64,000 nucleotides of DNA, taken from assembly GCA_947626435.1 (NCBI GenBank), contig CANQSB010000001.1:186001-250000 (forward strand), in the 5' to 3' direction. Position numbers and translations under genes: made by a program. This document shows positions 1-9,158 of this stretch, piece after piece. The notes beneath the pieces are model-generated. The model ran no database searches. It had not been told where the DNA came from and saw only the letters and a list, made by a program, of their open reading frames with translations. Origin of the DNA: an uncultured Lachnospiraceae bacterium. Lineage in GTDB: Bacteria > Bacillota > Clostridia > Lachnospirales > Lachnospiraceae. How positions within the stretch are numbered: position 1 is the stretch's first letter; each line of letters opens with the position of its first letter.

Positions 1-2027
1 GCACGCTTCTTATCCTGTCCTTTTGCATCAAGCAGATTAATTCCCCACTGCTTATCATATTCAAGTCCCATTGCCGCCGCAAGTGTCGGTAACAAATCAT
101 TTTGTGAAGCTCTTATGTCTGACACGTTCCCGGCAATGCCGTTAAAATACCCCCCCCCCGGTTTGATGAGCAAAATCGGATTCGTGGCTTGTTCAAGCTC
201 TTTCAATACAAAATTTTCGCCATGGTCAGCGGTAATAATAATCGTAGCTTTGTCATACACGCCAAGTCTTTTAAGCTCCGTAACATAATCGCATACAAAT
301 CGCATACAGCCAATATACTGCTCTACAGGGTCACATTCCCCTTCTGAAATCCTTTCGCCTTCCGCATTCATAGTATAAGGCGCGTGAGCCCCTCTGGTAT
401 GAATAAAGCGAAACGCTTTATCATCATTGCCAAGCGTCAAACCATTTTCTTTCAATTGCCGATATAGCTCGGAATCCTCGCCTTCATAACTTGGCACATC
501 AAGTATTTTTCTTTCAACAATCATGTCATTGATATCATCGGCAGTATAGGTGTAATATTCCTTATAAGCATATGGTAAAAGTCTGTAAGCCCCAATTTTT
601 GCCATAGCCTGTATACAGCCACTAAATGAAATGTTTTCATCAACAACGCAGCCTTCACGCACAAAATTTTTCGCCCCTTCACTCACTGCGCTCCCTATAA
701 TGTTCTCATCTTCCTCATATATATAATACGAATAATCACTCTCCCGAAGATTTCCCCAAAATTCACACTTTTCAAACGCCTTATCCACATAATCGCCCAG
801 CGACTCCTCATAAAAGTGCATTTCTTCTGTGAGCATATACGGAATCGAAGGAAATGTCCTTGAAAACTGCGACACATTATCCGGAAAATATATAAAGTCC
901 TGCAACGGCTTAAGGATATTAGGATCTTTTTCCAACGCCTGCTCCAAAAAGTCAACATCATAAGTATCCAGCACAAAAACTATGACATTCTTGTCCCTAG
1001 CCGCCTCGTTGATTCCCCGCTCAGAAAAATAATTGCGATATGTCTCCTCGTAGGATTTTCCCTCATCCAAATACGACGGAATAAGCGACACGCAGCCAAC
1101 TGTCTGCATTGCGCAGAGCGCTAACGAAACACCCGTAATTATTTTCTCTATACTTTTTTTCATGCACAGACAAAATCCGAAAAGTGCAGCCGCCAAAATG
1201 CACCATATTAATAAATTTATTATTTTAAGGCTATCCGACCATTCTGACTTTTTCCCTTCCATCAAGAACAATTCGCCATTAAGCAGCATCCCTTGCAAAT
1301 AAGCGCACAGCGAAAATCCCCATACAATGCAGCAAAATATCTTACGTTTTTTCTCAGGAAAAATCAGCATTGCCGCCAATAGGGAAACTGTCAGCAATAC
1401 ACCAAAACCAACAAAACGCCACCAGACCTGTCCAAAAGTAAATTCAAACTCATCTGCATTCGCAAGGAGCGTTTCAAAGGTCGGAAACAGGAAAAAATTC
1501 GCTGAAACAAGCACTGCTGCCGCGACTTCACTCAATTTAAGCCTGCAGCCTTTTACGCCATTCTCCCAAACTTGTATCCCAAAGTAATAAATCAACACTA
1601 TAATGCCAACTAACAAAATATTTTTAGGCATTAAAGTCATGTAAACCGCGGTATTAAAATTCTTATATTGTATGGCAAACCTTGTAAACTGTACCGCTAT
1701 TACAACCAAAAGCACAGCACAGGCAAATGTACCTTTTTTTGAAGCTCCATGTGTATAATAGCAGAATGCCGATACGCCGCATACTACGGTGACATCCATT
1801 ACAAACAGGTACCAGTCATTATCATATGCATATATTTCCCCGCCTGCCAGCAACAGACATCTGGAAACATTTATTCCCCAGAAGTTAAAATACATGCATA
1901 ATACAAGCGGATAAATCATGCCCGCATCCCTTGTCTGCCTTTTATGTGAAATCAACGCCGCGACTACGCTGGCGCCTCCCGCTGCTGATAAAAGCACTTG
2001 TATAAAAAGGGTCATAAATAATGACAT
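1..2027 (-). CDS. Membrane sulfatase / LTA-synthase-like phosphoglycerol transferase, partial
   Basis: The gene runs off the left edge of the window, so its C-terminus is missing; about 675 codons are visible. I translated it from an ATG at 2027, preceded by GGGAG with 6 bases spacing. Roughly the first 340 residues are hydrophobic with several membrane segments. From about residue 347 a sulfatase/alkaline-phosphatase-superfamily domain follows: VIVFVLDTYD (metal-binding Asp), FSRTFPSIP near residue 390 (candidate Thr nucleophile) and TADHGENF near residue 600 (metal-binding Asp-His). Such proteins transfer phosphoglycerol or phosphoethanolamine to surface polymers, or hydrolyse sulfate or phosphate esters, outside the membrane. 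The substrate cannot be told. A run of ten G on the coding strand lies within KPGGGYFNG; the frame is open here. It is the last visible gene of the leftward array. Confidence 0.88.
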   Translation of the reverse strand, partial: MSLFMTLFIQVLLSAAGGASVVAALISHKRQTRDAGMIYPLVLCMYFNFWGINVSRCLLLAGGEIYAYDNDWYLFVMDVTVVCGVSAFCYYTHGASKKGTFACAVLLVVIAVQFTRFAIQYKNFNTAVYMTLMPKNILLVGIIVLIYYFGIQVWENGVKGCRLKLSEVAAAVLVSANFFLFPTFETLLANADEFEFTFGQVWWRFVGFGVLLTVSLLAAMLIFPEKKRKIFCCIVWGFSLCAYLQGMLLNGELFLMEGKKSEWSDSLKIINLLIWCILAAALFGFCLCMKKSIEKIITGVSLALCAMQTVGCVSLIPSYLDEGKSYEETYRNYFSERGINEAARDKNVIVFVLDTYDVDFLEQALEKDPNILKPLQDFIYFPDNVSQFSRTFPSIPYMLTEEMHFYEESLGDYVDKAFEKCEFWGNLRESDYSYYIYEEDENIIGSAVSEGAKNFVREGCVVDENISFSGCIQAMAKIGAYRLLPYAYKEYYTYTADDINDMIVERKILDVPSYEGEDSELYRQLKENGLTLGNDDKAFRFIHTRGAHAPYTMNAEGERISEGECDPVEQYIGCMRFVCDYVTELKRLGVYDKATIIITADHGENFVLKELEQATNPILLIKPGGGYFNGIAGNVSDIRASQNDLLPTLAAAMGLEYDKQWGINLLDAKGQDKKR
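150..159 (-). repeat. Poly-G tract of 10 in the sulfatase gene
   Basis: Ten consecutive C on the plus strand (G on the coding strand) lie inside the sulfatase domain and encode part of Pro-Gly-Gly-Gly. Both sides read as sulfatase in the same frame, so this copy is in phase. A change of one or two bases would truncate the protein. Tracts like this are classic slipped-strand sites in other bacteria; switching here is only a suggestion. Confidence 0.7.
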
Positions 2028-2096
2028 ATTCCGCTCCCTGACATTTCTTCACTGTCCACACAACGGCGCAAAGCAATATCCTACGCCGCTATTTTG

Positions 2097-3848
2097 CTAC
2101 AAGGAAGTCCTCGTAATCTTCCCTCCATCCACCTTATATATGATATCGCATTTCTCTATAGTATTTAACCTATGTGCAATAATAATCATCGTCTTTCTAC
2201 CGTGGAAACTATTAATTGCCTCCATGACCGCCTGCTCAGTCTCATTATCAAGCGCCGATGTCGCCTCGTCAAATACGAGTATTTCAGGATTGTGGTAAAG
2301 CGCTCTTGCTATGCCAAGACGCTGACGCTGACCACCGGAAAGCCTCACGCCCCTGTCACCAATTGCCGTGTCAAGACCACCCGGAAGCGTCTCTATAAAA
2401 TCTTTCAACTGCGCTTCTTCAAGCACTTCCCAAATCCTTTCGTCATCAATCTCGTCATCAGCAATGCCAAATGCTATATTGTTCCTCACAGGCTCATCCA
2501 CCAGATATATTGACTGCGGTATATATCCAATCTGCGCAAGCCATGCGGGGTAATTGTCAAATATGTTTACACCGTCGCAGGTTATCTTGCCTGAACGCAC
2601 CTTGAGCAGCCCAAGAAGTATATCGACTATCGTGGATTTGCCCGCACCGGACGATCCCATGATGCCTACCGACTTGCCGTATGGCACGACCATCTCGGCA
2701 TCATTAAATATCAATGTATCAGTATTTGGGTAAGCATACACAATATTGTGAAGTTCAATCCTGTCATGAAGCTCCATTGCCTTTGATGTGTCTACGGGCA
2801 GGAGTGTCTGGTTATTTTTCACGCTTACCTCGTCAAGGTTCATGTTTTCATACACATAATCAAGACATGGCTTGAAATATGAAATATCTGTCATATACGT
2901 ATTAATCCTGTTCACGGATGGCATAAGCCTCATCGCTGCCACTGCAAATGCCGTAAGCGTTTTTATCATATCGGACGTATCATTGCCGGTATTGATATAA
3001 AATATTATATAGAGCAGGATGCTTGACATAAATACCGTTTCTATCAAAAGCCTTGGGATATTGTTTATTACCGCATATCTGCGGCTGTATGATGCGCCTG
3101 TTTTGCCGCTTTCCTCGTAATTGTCCGCAAAAAATGCTTCCCTATGCAATACTTTCACGTCTTTTATGCCGTAGATTGCCTGTATTCTCCACTTTGCAAT
3201 CCTGGACTGTATTGCCTGATTTTTGGCGCCGAGCCTTGAAAGCCCCGGCTTTAATACCTTTACCATAATTATAGTGACAATGCCGAAAATGACCACTATA
3301 AAGACAGTAAGCACAGGGTCAAGCACAAAAAGCATAACGCTGAGCAACACAAAAACAACCGACTCCGAAGCAAGCGAAATCAATGCCATAAGCAGCGCAA
3401 AAACATTGGGAATATCGCTGTCTGTCAGCCTGAACACTGTCGGAATATCGGCATCAAGGTAAAATTCATAAGGCCTGTTCAAAAATCCTCTTAACACCTG
3501 ACTTATGAGTTTATTGCGGTTAAATGATATAAACCTGTTTTGTTCGTTTACAAGCCCAAGCAAAAACAAATTTTTAACAATATAAATCACAATCAGCGTG
3601 CCGAGAAGCAATGTGGTAATCCCGATGATGTCCTGAATGCCAAAAGCGTCCATAACCATCCGGATATATTTATTTTGCATTGCATTTTCCTTATCCAGTA
3701 TGGTTGATACGACCGGAAGAACTGCCGATACGCTCATTGTTTCCAGAAAACCGCCTATAAATATCAATATGCCCAATAATAGCAAGTGTAATTTTTGCTT
3801 TCTGTCAAGTATATAACTAAGTTTTTTGATAATATCCCTAATATCCAT
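2097..3848 (-). CDS. ABC exporter / lipid-linked oligosaccharide flippase (PglK/MsbA-like)
   Basis: A half-size ABC exporter with an N-terminal six-helix membrane domain (about residues 1-330) and a C-terminal ATPase. Walker A GSSGAGKST is near residue 398, signature LSGGQRQR near 503, Walker B ILVFDEAT near 523 and the H-loop His in IIAHR. The 583-residue length matches PglK/MsbA homodimers. I chose the ATG at 3848 because GGGAG lies just upstream; an ATG at 3863 overlaps that site. In a bacillosamine-containing locus the likely job is to flip a lipid-linked glycan across the membrane at the cost of ATP. It closely resembles the exporter at 58498-60246, so the island has two. It follows the GT2 gene at 3881 after a short gap, so they are probably co-transcribed. 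Confidence 0.93.
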   Translation of the reverse strand: MDIRDIIKKLSYILDRKQKLHLLLLGILIFIGGFLETMSVSAVLPVVSTILDKENAMQNKYIRMVMDAFGIQDIIGITTLLLGTLIVIYIVKNLFLLGLVNEQNRFISFNRNKLISQVLRGFLNRPYEFYLDADIPTVFRLTDSDIPNVFALLMALISLASESVVFVLLSVMLFVLDPVLTVFIVVIFGIVTIIMVKVLKPGLSRLGAKNQAIQSRIAKWRIQAIYGIKDVKVLHREAFFADNYEESGKTGASYSRRYAVINNIPRLLIETVFMSSILLYIIFYINTGNDTSDMIKTLTAFAVAAMRLMPSVNRINTYMTDISYFKPCLDYVYENMNLDEVSVKNNQTLLPVDTSKAMELHDRIELHNIVYAYPNTDTLIFNDAEMVVPYGKSVGIMGSSGAGKSTIVDILLGLLKVRSGKITCDGVNIFDNYPAWLAQIGYIPQSIYLVDEPVRNNIAFGIADDEIDDERIWEVLEEAQLKDFIETLPGGLDTAIGDRGVRLSGGQRQRLGIARALYHNPEILVFDEATSALDNETEQAVMEAINSFHGRKTMIIIAHRLNTIEKCDIIYKVDGGKITRTSL

Positions 3849-3880
3849 CAACCAATCTCCCATTTAATGACAGCTAAACA

Positions 3881-4984
3881 TCAGAACCCTTTCTCAATGC
3901 TGCCACGCTTCTTAATGCCCTGCCTGAGCGGAATTATGACACTGTCATATAATCTGACTGTTGTGGCGTATGCCTGCGGGCTCAGCCTAAAGAGCCTCAT
4001 TCTTGCCATATCGCCTTTGGACACTATGCCGCCTTTATATACGCGGTCAATCTCCGCCCTGTCTGATTTTATCTCATCTATAAGCTTTCTGGCGTACTTC
4101 TCGTTTTCTCCGCCCGCTTTTTTCATATCTATATAATAGAACAAAAGCCTGCGCCAAAAATGATACGCCGCCAAATCGGCCATTTCATCCGATACCATAT
4201 CGCGTATACAGGCAATGTGCTCGCGCCAAAACGGTATCTCATCTCGAAACATCCTCTCGCCCTTTGACACATTCATAATGCTGTCCTTGCGGTCAAGTAC
4301 GTAGTGGTAGAGCGGCTTGTCTATATATGCCGCTCGGTTCAGACGGCAGAACGCGCGCGTCGTGTACATGATGTCCTCAGAATTTCTCCCCTTCGGAAAA
4401 AGCATTCCATCCACCAAATCGCGCCTGTAGAGCTTGCTCCATGCGGAATTGTATATTATATATCTGTCATGTCCGCCAATATATATTTTTAGCAGCTCGT
4501 CCCTTGAAAGCAAAACCACATCACTGCCCTCATCACTGCATTCATCACCATTGTCACCATTGTCGCCATATTCTTTGGCTATCTTCGCCCTATCAGCGGC
4601 TTTGCATTCGTCAGAGGCGGCCTCGCACGCATATCTACATATCGCAAGTGGGGCTCCATTATCTGCACAGGCATGGTACATTTTTTCATACATGTCAGGC
4701 TCTATCCAATCGTCACTGTCCACATAGCCTATATAACTCCCCTCCGCCACAGCAAGTCCAGCGTTCCTTGCGTCCGAAAGGCCTCCGTTTGACTTATGCA
4801 CTACCCTTACGCGAGCATCCTTTCGTGCGTAAGCATCGCACATTGCGGGCGAATTATCTGTCGAACCGTCATCGACGAGTATTATCTCTATATTGCCATA
4901 AGTCTGCGCGATAACGGAATTAACACATCTTTCTAAGTATTTCTCCATATTATATACAGGCACAATTATTGATATAAGCTCCAA
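3881..4984 (-). CDS. Glycosyltransferase family 2
   Basis: A GT-A fold transferase that would add a sugar from a nucleotide donor at the cytoplasmic face. It shows the GT2 N-terminus ISIIVPVYNMEKYLERC, DDGSTDNS, GGLSDARNAG and the metal/nucleotide motif YVDSDDW. The C-terminal 100 residues are not diagnostic and the specificity cannot be read. The start is uncertain: GTG at 5002 gives six more residues, but AGGGGAG sits 6 bases before a TTG at 4984, which I prefer. An unusual acidic insert (about residues 145-160, rich in Asp, Asn and Gly) is encoded by a 9-base tandem repeat at 4545-4571. It lies between the fucosyltransferase and the ABC exporter in a tight run. Confidence 0.9.
   Translation of the reverse strand: MELISIIVPVYNMEKYLERCVNSVIAQTYGNIEIILVDDGSTDNSPAMCDAYARKDARVRVVHKSNGGLSDARNAGLAVAEGSYIGYVDSDDWIEPDMYEKMYHACADNGAPLAICRYACEAASDECKAADRAKIAKEYGDNGDNGDECSDEGSDVVLLSRDELLKIYIGGHDRYIIYNSAWSKLYRRDLVDGMLFPKGRNSEDIMYTTRAFCRLNRAAYIDKPLYHYVLDRKDSIMNVSKGERMFRDEIPFWREHIACIRDMVSDEMADLAAYHFWRRLLFYYIDMKKAGGENEKYARKLIDEIKSDRAEIDRVYKGGIVSKGDMARMRLFRLSPQAYATTVRLYDSVIIPLRQGIKKRGSIEKGF
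4545..4571 (-). repeat. 9-bp tandem repeat, three units, coding
   Basis: Two identical copies of TCACCATTG (plus strand) are followed by a degenerate third. The unit is in frame and encodes Asp-Asn-Gly repeats within the GT2 gene. A change in copy number would lengthen or shorten an acidic loop without breaking the frame. Confidence 0.7.
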
Positions 4985-5019
4985 TTCCAACTCCCCTGCC
5001 ACTTTAATTGCTTAATCCG

Positions 5020-5916
5020 TCAATATATGCTTCCGTCAGCGTCAATCAAAATCCAGTTTTTCCATTGCTCCCGCATAAGCGAAACATCGGTATTCTCGTA
5101 ATTGTCATGATGAAGCGGGCGTATCGTAATCTTCCGCGGATTTTTGTTAAGCCTTGCCCCCCATATACTGAAAGTGCTGTTTGCGCATATGTTGTATCTA
5201 CAGTGGCTCATAAGCTCCATGTCATGCAGGCTCTCACTGCCGCCGTTCCAGTCAACTATCCGCATATCTTCATCCTTAAAATGCTCTTTTGCATATTCCA
5301 TATCATCTGAAAACAGATAAAATACAGGATTTGAAACCCTTTTCTTTATATATTCTATCGCCGCGCCGTAATATTCGTCCGTACATATGCCCATGTAGCG
5401 CTTTCCCCCCGCAACGGTCAGATAATCCTTGCGCCTTATATGGATACTCACGGACTGCTCATTCTCCATTGCCTCTATAGCTGCCGCATTTTGCGGATTG
5501 CCGCTTTGAGGAAAACGGATTTTTTGCTGCAGCAGTGGAATGATATCCTCATAATATTTCTCGCAGCCCCAAAAGCCGTACAGATACACGTCATCCATAT
5601 CAAATATCTCAGGCATATAACCGCCGTTTTCCGTTATCGTGCGGTCGCGCCTGCCAAAAAGCTTTCTGCGTATCCTATCGGCAAGCCTCATACCGCTGTC
5701 CTTAAACAATATATGCTCTTTTAGAGTGCATTCCTCATAGTCCAATCCCTCAAGACGCTCCAGTTCAAGCTCGCGCCATTCCTTTTCTTCGCCTTGCGCA
5801 TGCTTATAGGCATAAAAGTCAAGCTTTACTTCTTTTCCAAGCGACTTGAGTTTCTCAGACAACGCATACTGGTAAAGCTGATTGCCAAGTCCGCCCATTA
5901 CATGTATTATAATCAT
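5020..5916 (-). CDS. Alpha-1,2-fucosyltransferase-like (GT11)
   Basis: A 298-residue GT11 protein of normal family length. The N-terminus MGGLGNQLYQYALSEKL is the family hallmark, and HIRRKDY at about residues 159-165 is the GDP-fucose-binding HxRRxD motif. GFWGCEKYYED (about 114-124) also matches the family. The expected reaction is transfer of L-fucose from GDP-fucose to a galactose-type acceptor in alpha-1,2 linkage at the cytoplasmic face; GT11 members with other specificities exist. No gmd or fcl gene for GDP-fucose is present here, so the donor must come from elsewhere in the genome. The neighbours are a GT-C enzyme and a GT2, all on the same strand. Confidence 0.92.
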   Translation of the reverse strand: MIIIHVMGGLGNQLYQYALSEKLKSLGKEVKLDFYAYKHAQGEEKEWRELELERLEGLDYEECTLKEHILFKDSGMRLADRIRRKLFGRRDRTITENGGYMPEIFDMDDVYLYGFWGCEKYYEDIIPLLQQKIRFPQSGNPQNAAAIEAMENEQSVSIHIRRKDYLTVAGGKRYMGICTDEYYGAAIEYIKKRVSNPVFYLFSDDMEYAKEHFKDEDMRIVDWNGGSESLHDMELMSHCRYNICANSTFSIWGARLNKNPRKITIRPLHHDNYENTDVSLMREQWKNWILIDADGSIY

Positions 5917-5965
5917 ATTCTTCTCATTTCCCTGCCGCTATCGCCCATAATCATACGTGAACCGT

Positions 5966-7570
5966 CTACTCAGCAGCCGACGTCTGCTGCTTATCGGGAG
6001 CAAGCGTCATATGGTACAGCTTTGCTGTAGTATCTATCATATCCTCCGCTTCATACCCCAAATCTTCAAGCGCCTCCACAAAACTGTTATACTGTCCCGT
6101 CACAAGATACAGTTCTTCAGGGAGTTCATTTTGGTATGTTTCATACATATACCCTTGCCATATGTCGAAAGAATGTGTCGAATATGTTTCCAAATCATCA
6201 TTCCATTTGATATTTTCCCACTGTGTTTCATTGTAGCGCTTGTCATGCGTGAAATAGTATACAAATGCATACCTCTGGTGAAAATCCAGCATGGTCGGAA
6301 CATTATAGCCCTCATCTTCGTACCATTTGTCAACGATGACGCGCAAATCCATCTTCCACCAGTGATTGCTTATTCTGTAATCACCATACAGACCGAACAA
6401 AATCCCCGACACTATCATACCATATTTAATAACCTGCGACAGCTTAATTATTGCCTTTTTATCTGCCTGCCCTAGTATAATCACAAACTCATAAAGCGAT
6501 ATGGCAATCATCACAAACCACATCGGAAAGATAAACATATTGTAACGGTTTCCATACCAACCATATGCGTACATATTAAGCTTAGTCACTACGTAATAAA
6601 TCATAAATGTAACGACATTGCAAAAGAAAAATGAGCGTATGGCTTTTTTCTTTGTATTAATTACCACAAATACTATAATAACAAAAATAACCGCTCCCAG
6701 TACGTCTATAAGCATGCCAATCTTTTCGGCATCCCTATCTATATCCAACACGCACCATCTAAATACGCTCGCTATGCTAAAGAAAAAATCTCCCACAATA
6801 TTGCCGTTTTCTATCAATATCCCATGACCGGCAGAATAAGTCGAGGCATTTTTAGCCAACTGCGGAAGCAAAAACAGCGCCACAACAGGAACTCCGCCAA
6901 ATACTACGCAAGCCGTCTCCATTCCCAACACCGCCTTAAATTTTCCCCAATCCTTCTGCCTTGCCGGCATAATCAAAACACTCACCGCCATCGGTACAAC
7001 CGCAAATACCGCGCCGTAATGGGTATACACTGCCAGAATGCACAAAGCCATAAATGCGGCAAGCCTCTTTATCGTAATCCTATCGCATATAAGCATATAA
7101 GCGTAAATAAGCCAAAAGCTAAACATCAAAAGCATCGCGTACTCGGATGCTTCCTTCATATAGTACATTATTATATAAATGCTTGAATATATAACAACAC
7201 AAAAAGCCGCCATATAGCGGTCGCACAGTTTTCTTATTACGAAATAAAGCCCCAGCGCCGCGACAAACCCCATCACCACGCTTGAAAATCGATACCACCA
7301 TGCACTCTCGCTTATCCGGAGCCACAGGCACATCACCCAGTTATAGAGCGGTGGCTGCTGCTGTATCTTCACCATACGCTCGTACATGGTCGCATACTCG
7401 GTCACACCCCTTATAGGCCCCCTTACCGGCAATGAACAGTAAAATTCCATCGCCTCGTCCTGCCAGATTGGGGCATAAGTCAGCTTATACAGCGCCATTA
7501 TAAAATAATATACAAATGCGACGCCCGCAGTCAACCACTCGGGCAGACGCATTCTTTTTGTATCATTCAT
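5966..7570 (-). CDS. GT-C membrane glycosyltransferase (PMT_2/GT39-like)
   Basis: A polytopic protein of 534 residues with about ten or more hydrophobic segments. The first outside loop carries WQDEAMEF, the acidic pair expected for GT-C enzymes that use polyprenyl-phosphate sugars. A hydrophilic C-terminal domain follows the last membrane segments. Such enzymes transfer a sugar from a lipid-phosphate donor on the outer face of the membrane. I moved the start to ATG 7570 because AGAAGGGAG lies 5 bases upstream; an ATG at 7603 would put this site inside the gene. The acceptor is unknown. The UbiA/HAD module at 13.5-15.2 kb or the GtrB-like GT2 at 38.6 kb could make its donor (inference). Confidence 0.85.
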   Translation of the reverse strand: MNDTKRMRLPEWLTAGVAFVYYFIMALYKLTYAPIWQDEAMEFYCSLPVRGPIRGVTEYATMYERMVKIQQQPPLYNWVMCLWLRISESAWWYRFSSVVMGFVAALGLYFVIRKLCDRYMAAFCVVIYSSIYIIMYYMKEASEYAMLLMFSFWLIYAYMLICDRITIKRLAAFMALCILAVYTHYGAVFAVVPMAVSVLIMPARQKDWGKFKAVLGMETACVVFGGVPVVALFLLPQLAKNASTYSAGHGILIENGNIVGDFFFSIASVFRWCVLDIDRDAEKIGMLIDVLGAVIFVIIVFVVINTKKKAIRSFFFCNVVTFMIYYVVTKLNMYAYGWYGNRYNMFIFPMWFVMIAISLYEFVIILGQADKKAIIKLSQVIKYGMIVSGILFGLYGDYRISNHWWKMDLRVIVDKWYEDEGYNVPTMLDFHQRYAFVYYFTHDKRYNETQWENIKWNDDLETYSTHSFDIWQGYMYETYQNELPEELYLVTGQYNSFVEALEDLGYEAEDMIDTTAKLYHMTLAPDKQQTSAAE

Positions 7571-7614
7571 AGCTGCTCCCTTCTGCATTGCTCTTACGCC
7601 CAAACATCATCTGC

Positions 7615-9063
7615 TTATTTAAACAAATTAACTACCAGCTTAATCCCATACTTCACATACTGTACAAAAATACTCGGCTGCTTGACACATTCTCTCATCT
7701 TTCTAAAAATATACTTAGGTCTCAAATAAAAGCTAAGCAATATATTTTTGCGTAATTTCATGACTTCGTCTATGGTAAGATGCATCGTTCCTTTCGTGCT
7801 CGAATGGAAAAAGTCACTGCCAAGCACTGATTTCTCAAGAAGATTTTCCTGCTTGCATGTCTCATACATCGGCGTACCATAAAAAGGCAGCGCTATCGTA
7901 ACCTCTATAAAATCAGGGTCCGTTTCCATGACAAGCTTTTTGGTGAGAAGTATATCCTCCCTCGTCTCCCATGGAAATCCAATGACAAAATATCCCCAAA
8001 ACGGCAGTCCTATCTCCTTGCACCATATGGCCGCCTGCCTGTTTTCCTCCACTGTAGTGCCTTTTCGCATCTTTTGCAGCATTTCATCGCTTCCCGACTC
8101 AAAGCCGAATGCCACAAGGAAACACCCCGCTTTTTTCATGAGCTCAAGCGTTTCTTTTTTAAGCGGACGCACACGTGAGTTCGCCGTAAACTGTATTTTG
8201 CCATAAAGCTGAGAGCCTATGATAAGTTCACACATTTCCTTAACCCATTCAGGATTTATCGTAAATGTATCCGCCTTAAAAAAGAAATTCCTTATACCAA
8301 ACTTCTCATAGCACTCTATCATTTCTTCCAATACATTCTGAGGACTTCTGAAACGCACACGCTTTCCCGATATCTCCGGAGTAAGGCAGAACACGCACTG
8401 ACTGGGACACCCTCTTGCCGTCTGGATTGTAGCCATCGCCTCCTTAGTGTCCGGTCTTATATAAAGCGAATTATTCATAAGCTGTCTTGCGGGGAAAGGC
8501 TGCGCATCAAGGTCGTCGTCCCACACATGAAATCTTGTCGGAACCATCCTGCCCTGCTCATCCTTATAAAGAATGTTGTTTATTTCTTCCGGCTTTCCAA
8601 TTCCCTTAAAACAGTAATCCGCGATTTTGCCTATACAGAAATCTATCTCGCCGCCAATCAGATAGTCAACGTTCGTAAGGTCAAGCATATCAAGCATCGC
8701 CTGCTCCGGTGCAAAGAACAATGCTCCTTTCAATACCACAATCGGGTCATGCCTTTTCTTTATCTCATTAATGACCTTTATATCGTCAAATATAGTGGTA
8801 TTCGTAATGCTCATCATTATCATGTCAGGCTTAAAGCTGTCCAAATCCCTCCAAAGCGCATTAAAGTCGTCGCCCTGCGTCTGGTAATCCTGCAGCTTTA
8901 CCTCATATCCGTCCCTGAGCAAAATTGCCGCCGCGTATCCCAAATCATTGCAGGCGCGCATTGCCTGAGCCGAGCCGTCGTCAATGTTCTGCTGGCATCT
9001 GTCCTCCCCTCTCTGAAAAAGCGCCCCCGGAGGATAAAATAACAAAACTTTTTTCTTTTCCAT
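7615..9063 (-). CDS. B12-binding-domain radical SAM protein
   Basis: 482 residues. An N-terminal cobalamin-binding-like Rossmann domain (about 1-170) precedes a radical SAM core with the cluster motif CPSQCVFC (Cys219, Cys223, Cys226 of CxxxCxxC). The GFESGSDEMLQKMRKG segment is typical of BchE/P-methylase-type class B radical SAM enzymes. These cleave S-adenosylmethionine and often use methylcobalamin to methylate unreactive carbon or phosphorus, but other reactions occur in the family. The start is supported by AAGGAAAGG. Its place among glycosyltransferases suggests modification of a sugar, lipid carrier or polymer; the substrate is not deducible. It sits in a tight run between the DUF6044-like gene and the GT-C gene. 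Confidence 0.9.
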   Translation of the reverse strand: MEKKKVLLFYPPGALFQRGEDRCQQNIDDGSAQAMRACNDLGYAAAILLRDGYEVKLQDYQTQGDDFNALWRDLDSFKPDMIMMSITNTTIFDDIKVINEIKKRHDPIVVLKGALFFAPEQAMLDMLDLTNVDYLIGGEIDFCIGKIADYCFKGIGKPEEINNILYKDEQGRMVPTRFHVWDDDLDAQPFPARQLMNNSLYIRPDTKEAMATIQTARGCPSQCVFCLTPEISGKRVRFRSPQNVLEEMIECYEKFGIRNFFFKADTFTINPEWVKEMCELIIGSQLYGKIQFTANSRVRPLKKETLELMKKAGCFLVAFGFESGSDEMLQKMRKGTTVEENRQAAIWCKEIGLPFWGYFVIGFPWETREDILLTKKLVMETDPDFIEVTIALPFYGTPMYETCKQENLLEKSVLGSDFFHSSTKGTMHLTIDEVMKLRKNILLSFYLRPKYIFRKMRECVKQPSIFVQYVKYGIKLVVNLFK

Positions 9064-9158
9064 CTGTTCTTCCTTTCCTTAAACCGTTATGGCAGGTAGT
9101 TGTAAAATGTCTTCCGTACTGTCCGAATAAACCTTGCGGACATCCGTTTATTGCATCA

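Noticed and set aside
4441-4914. 157-residue plus-strand ORF inside the GT2 gene
   Set aside because: It is antisense to a clear GT2 protein, has no ribosome site and has His/Arg/Cys-rich composition typical of a shadow frame.
8527-9042. 171-residue plus-strand ORF opposite the radical SAM gene
   Set aside because: It is a shadow of a gene with intact motifs. No recognisable domain and no upstream ribosome site.
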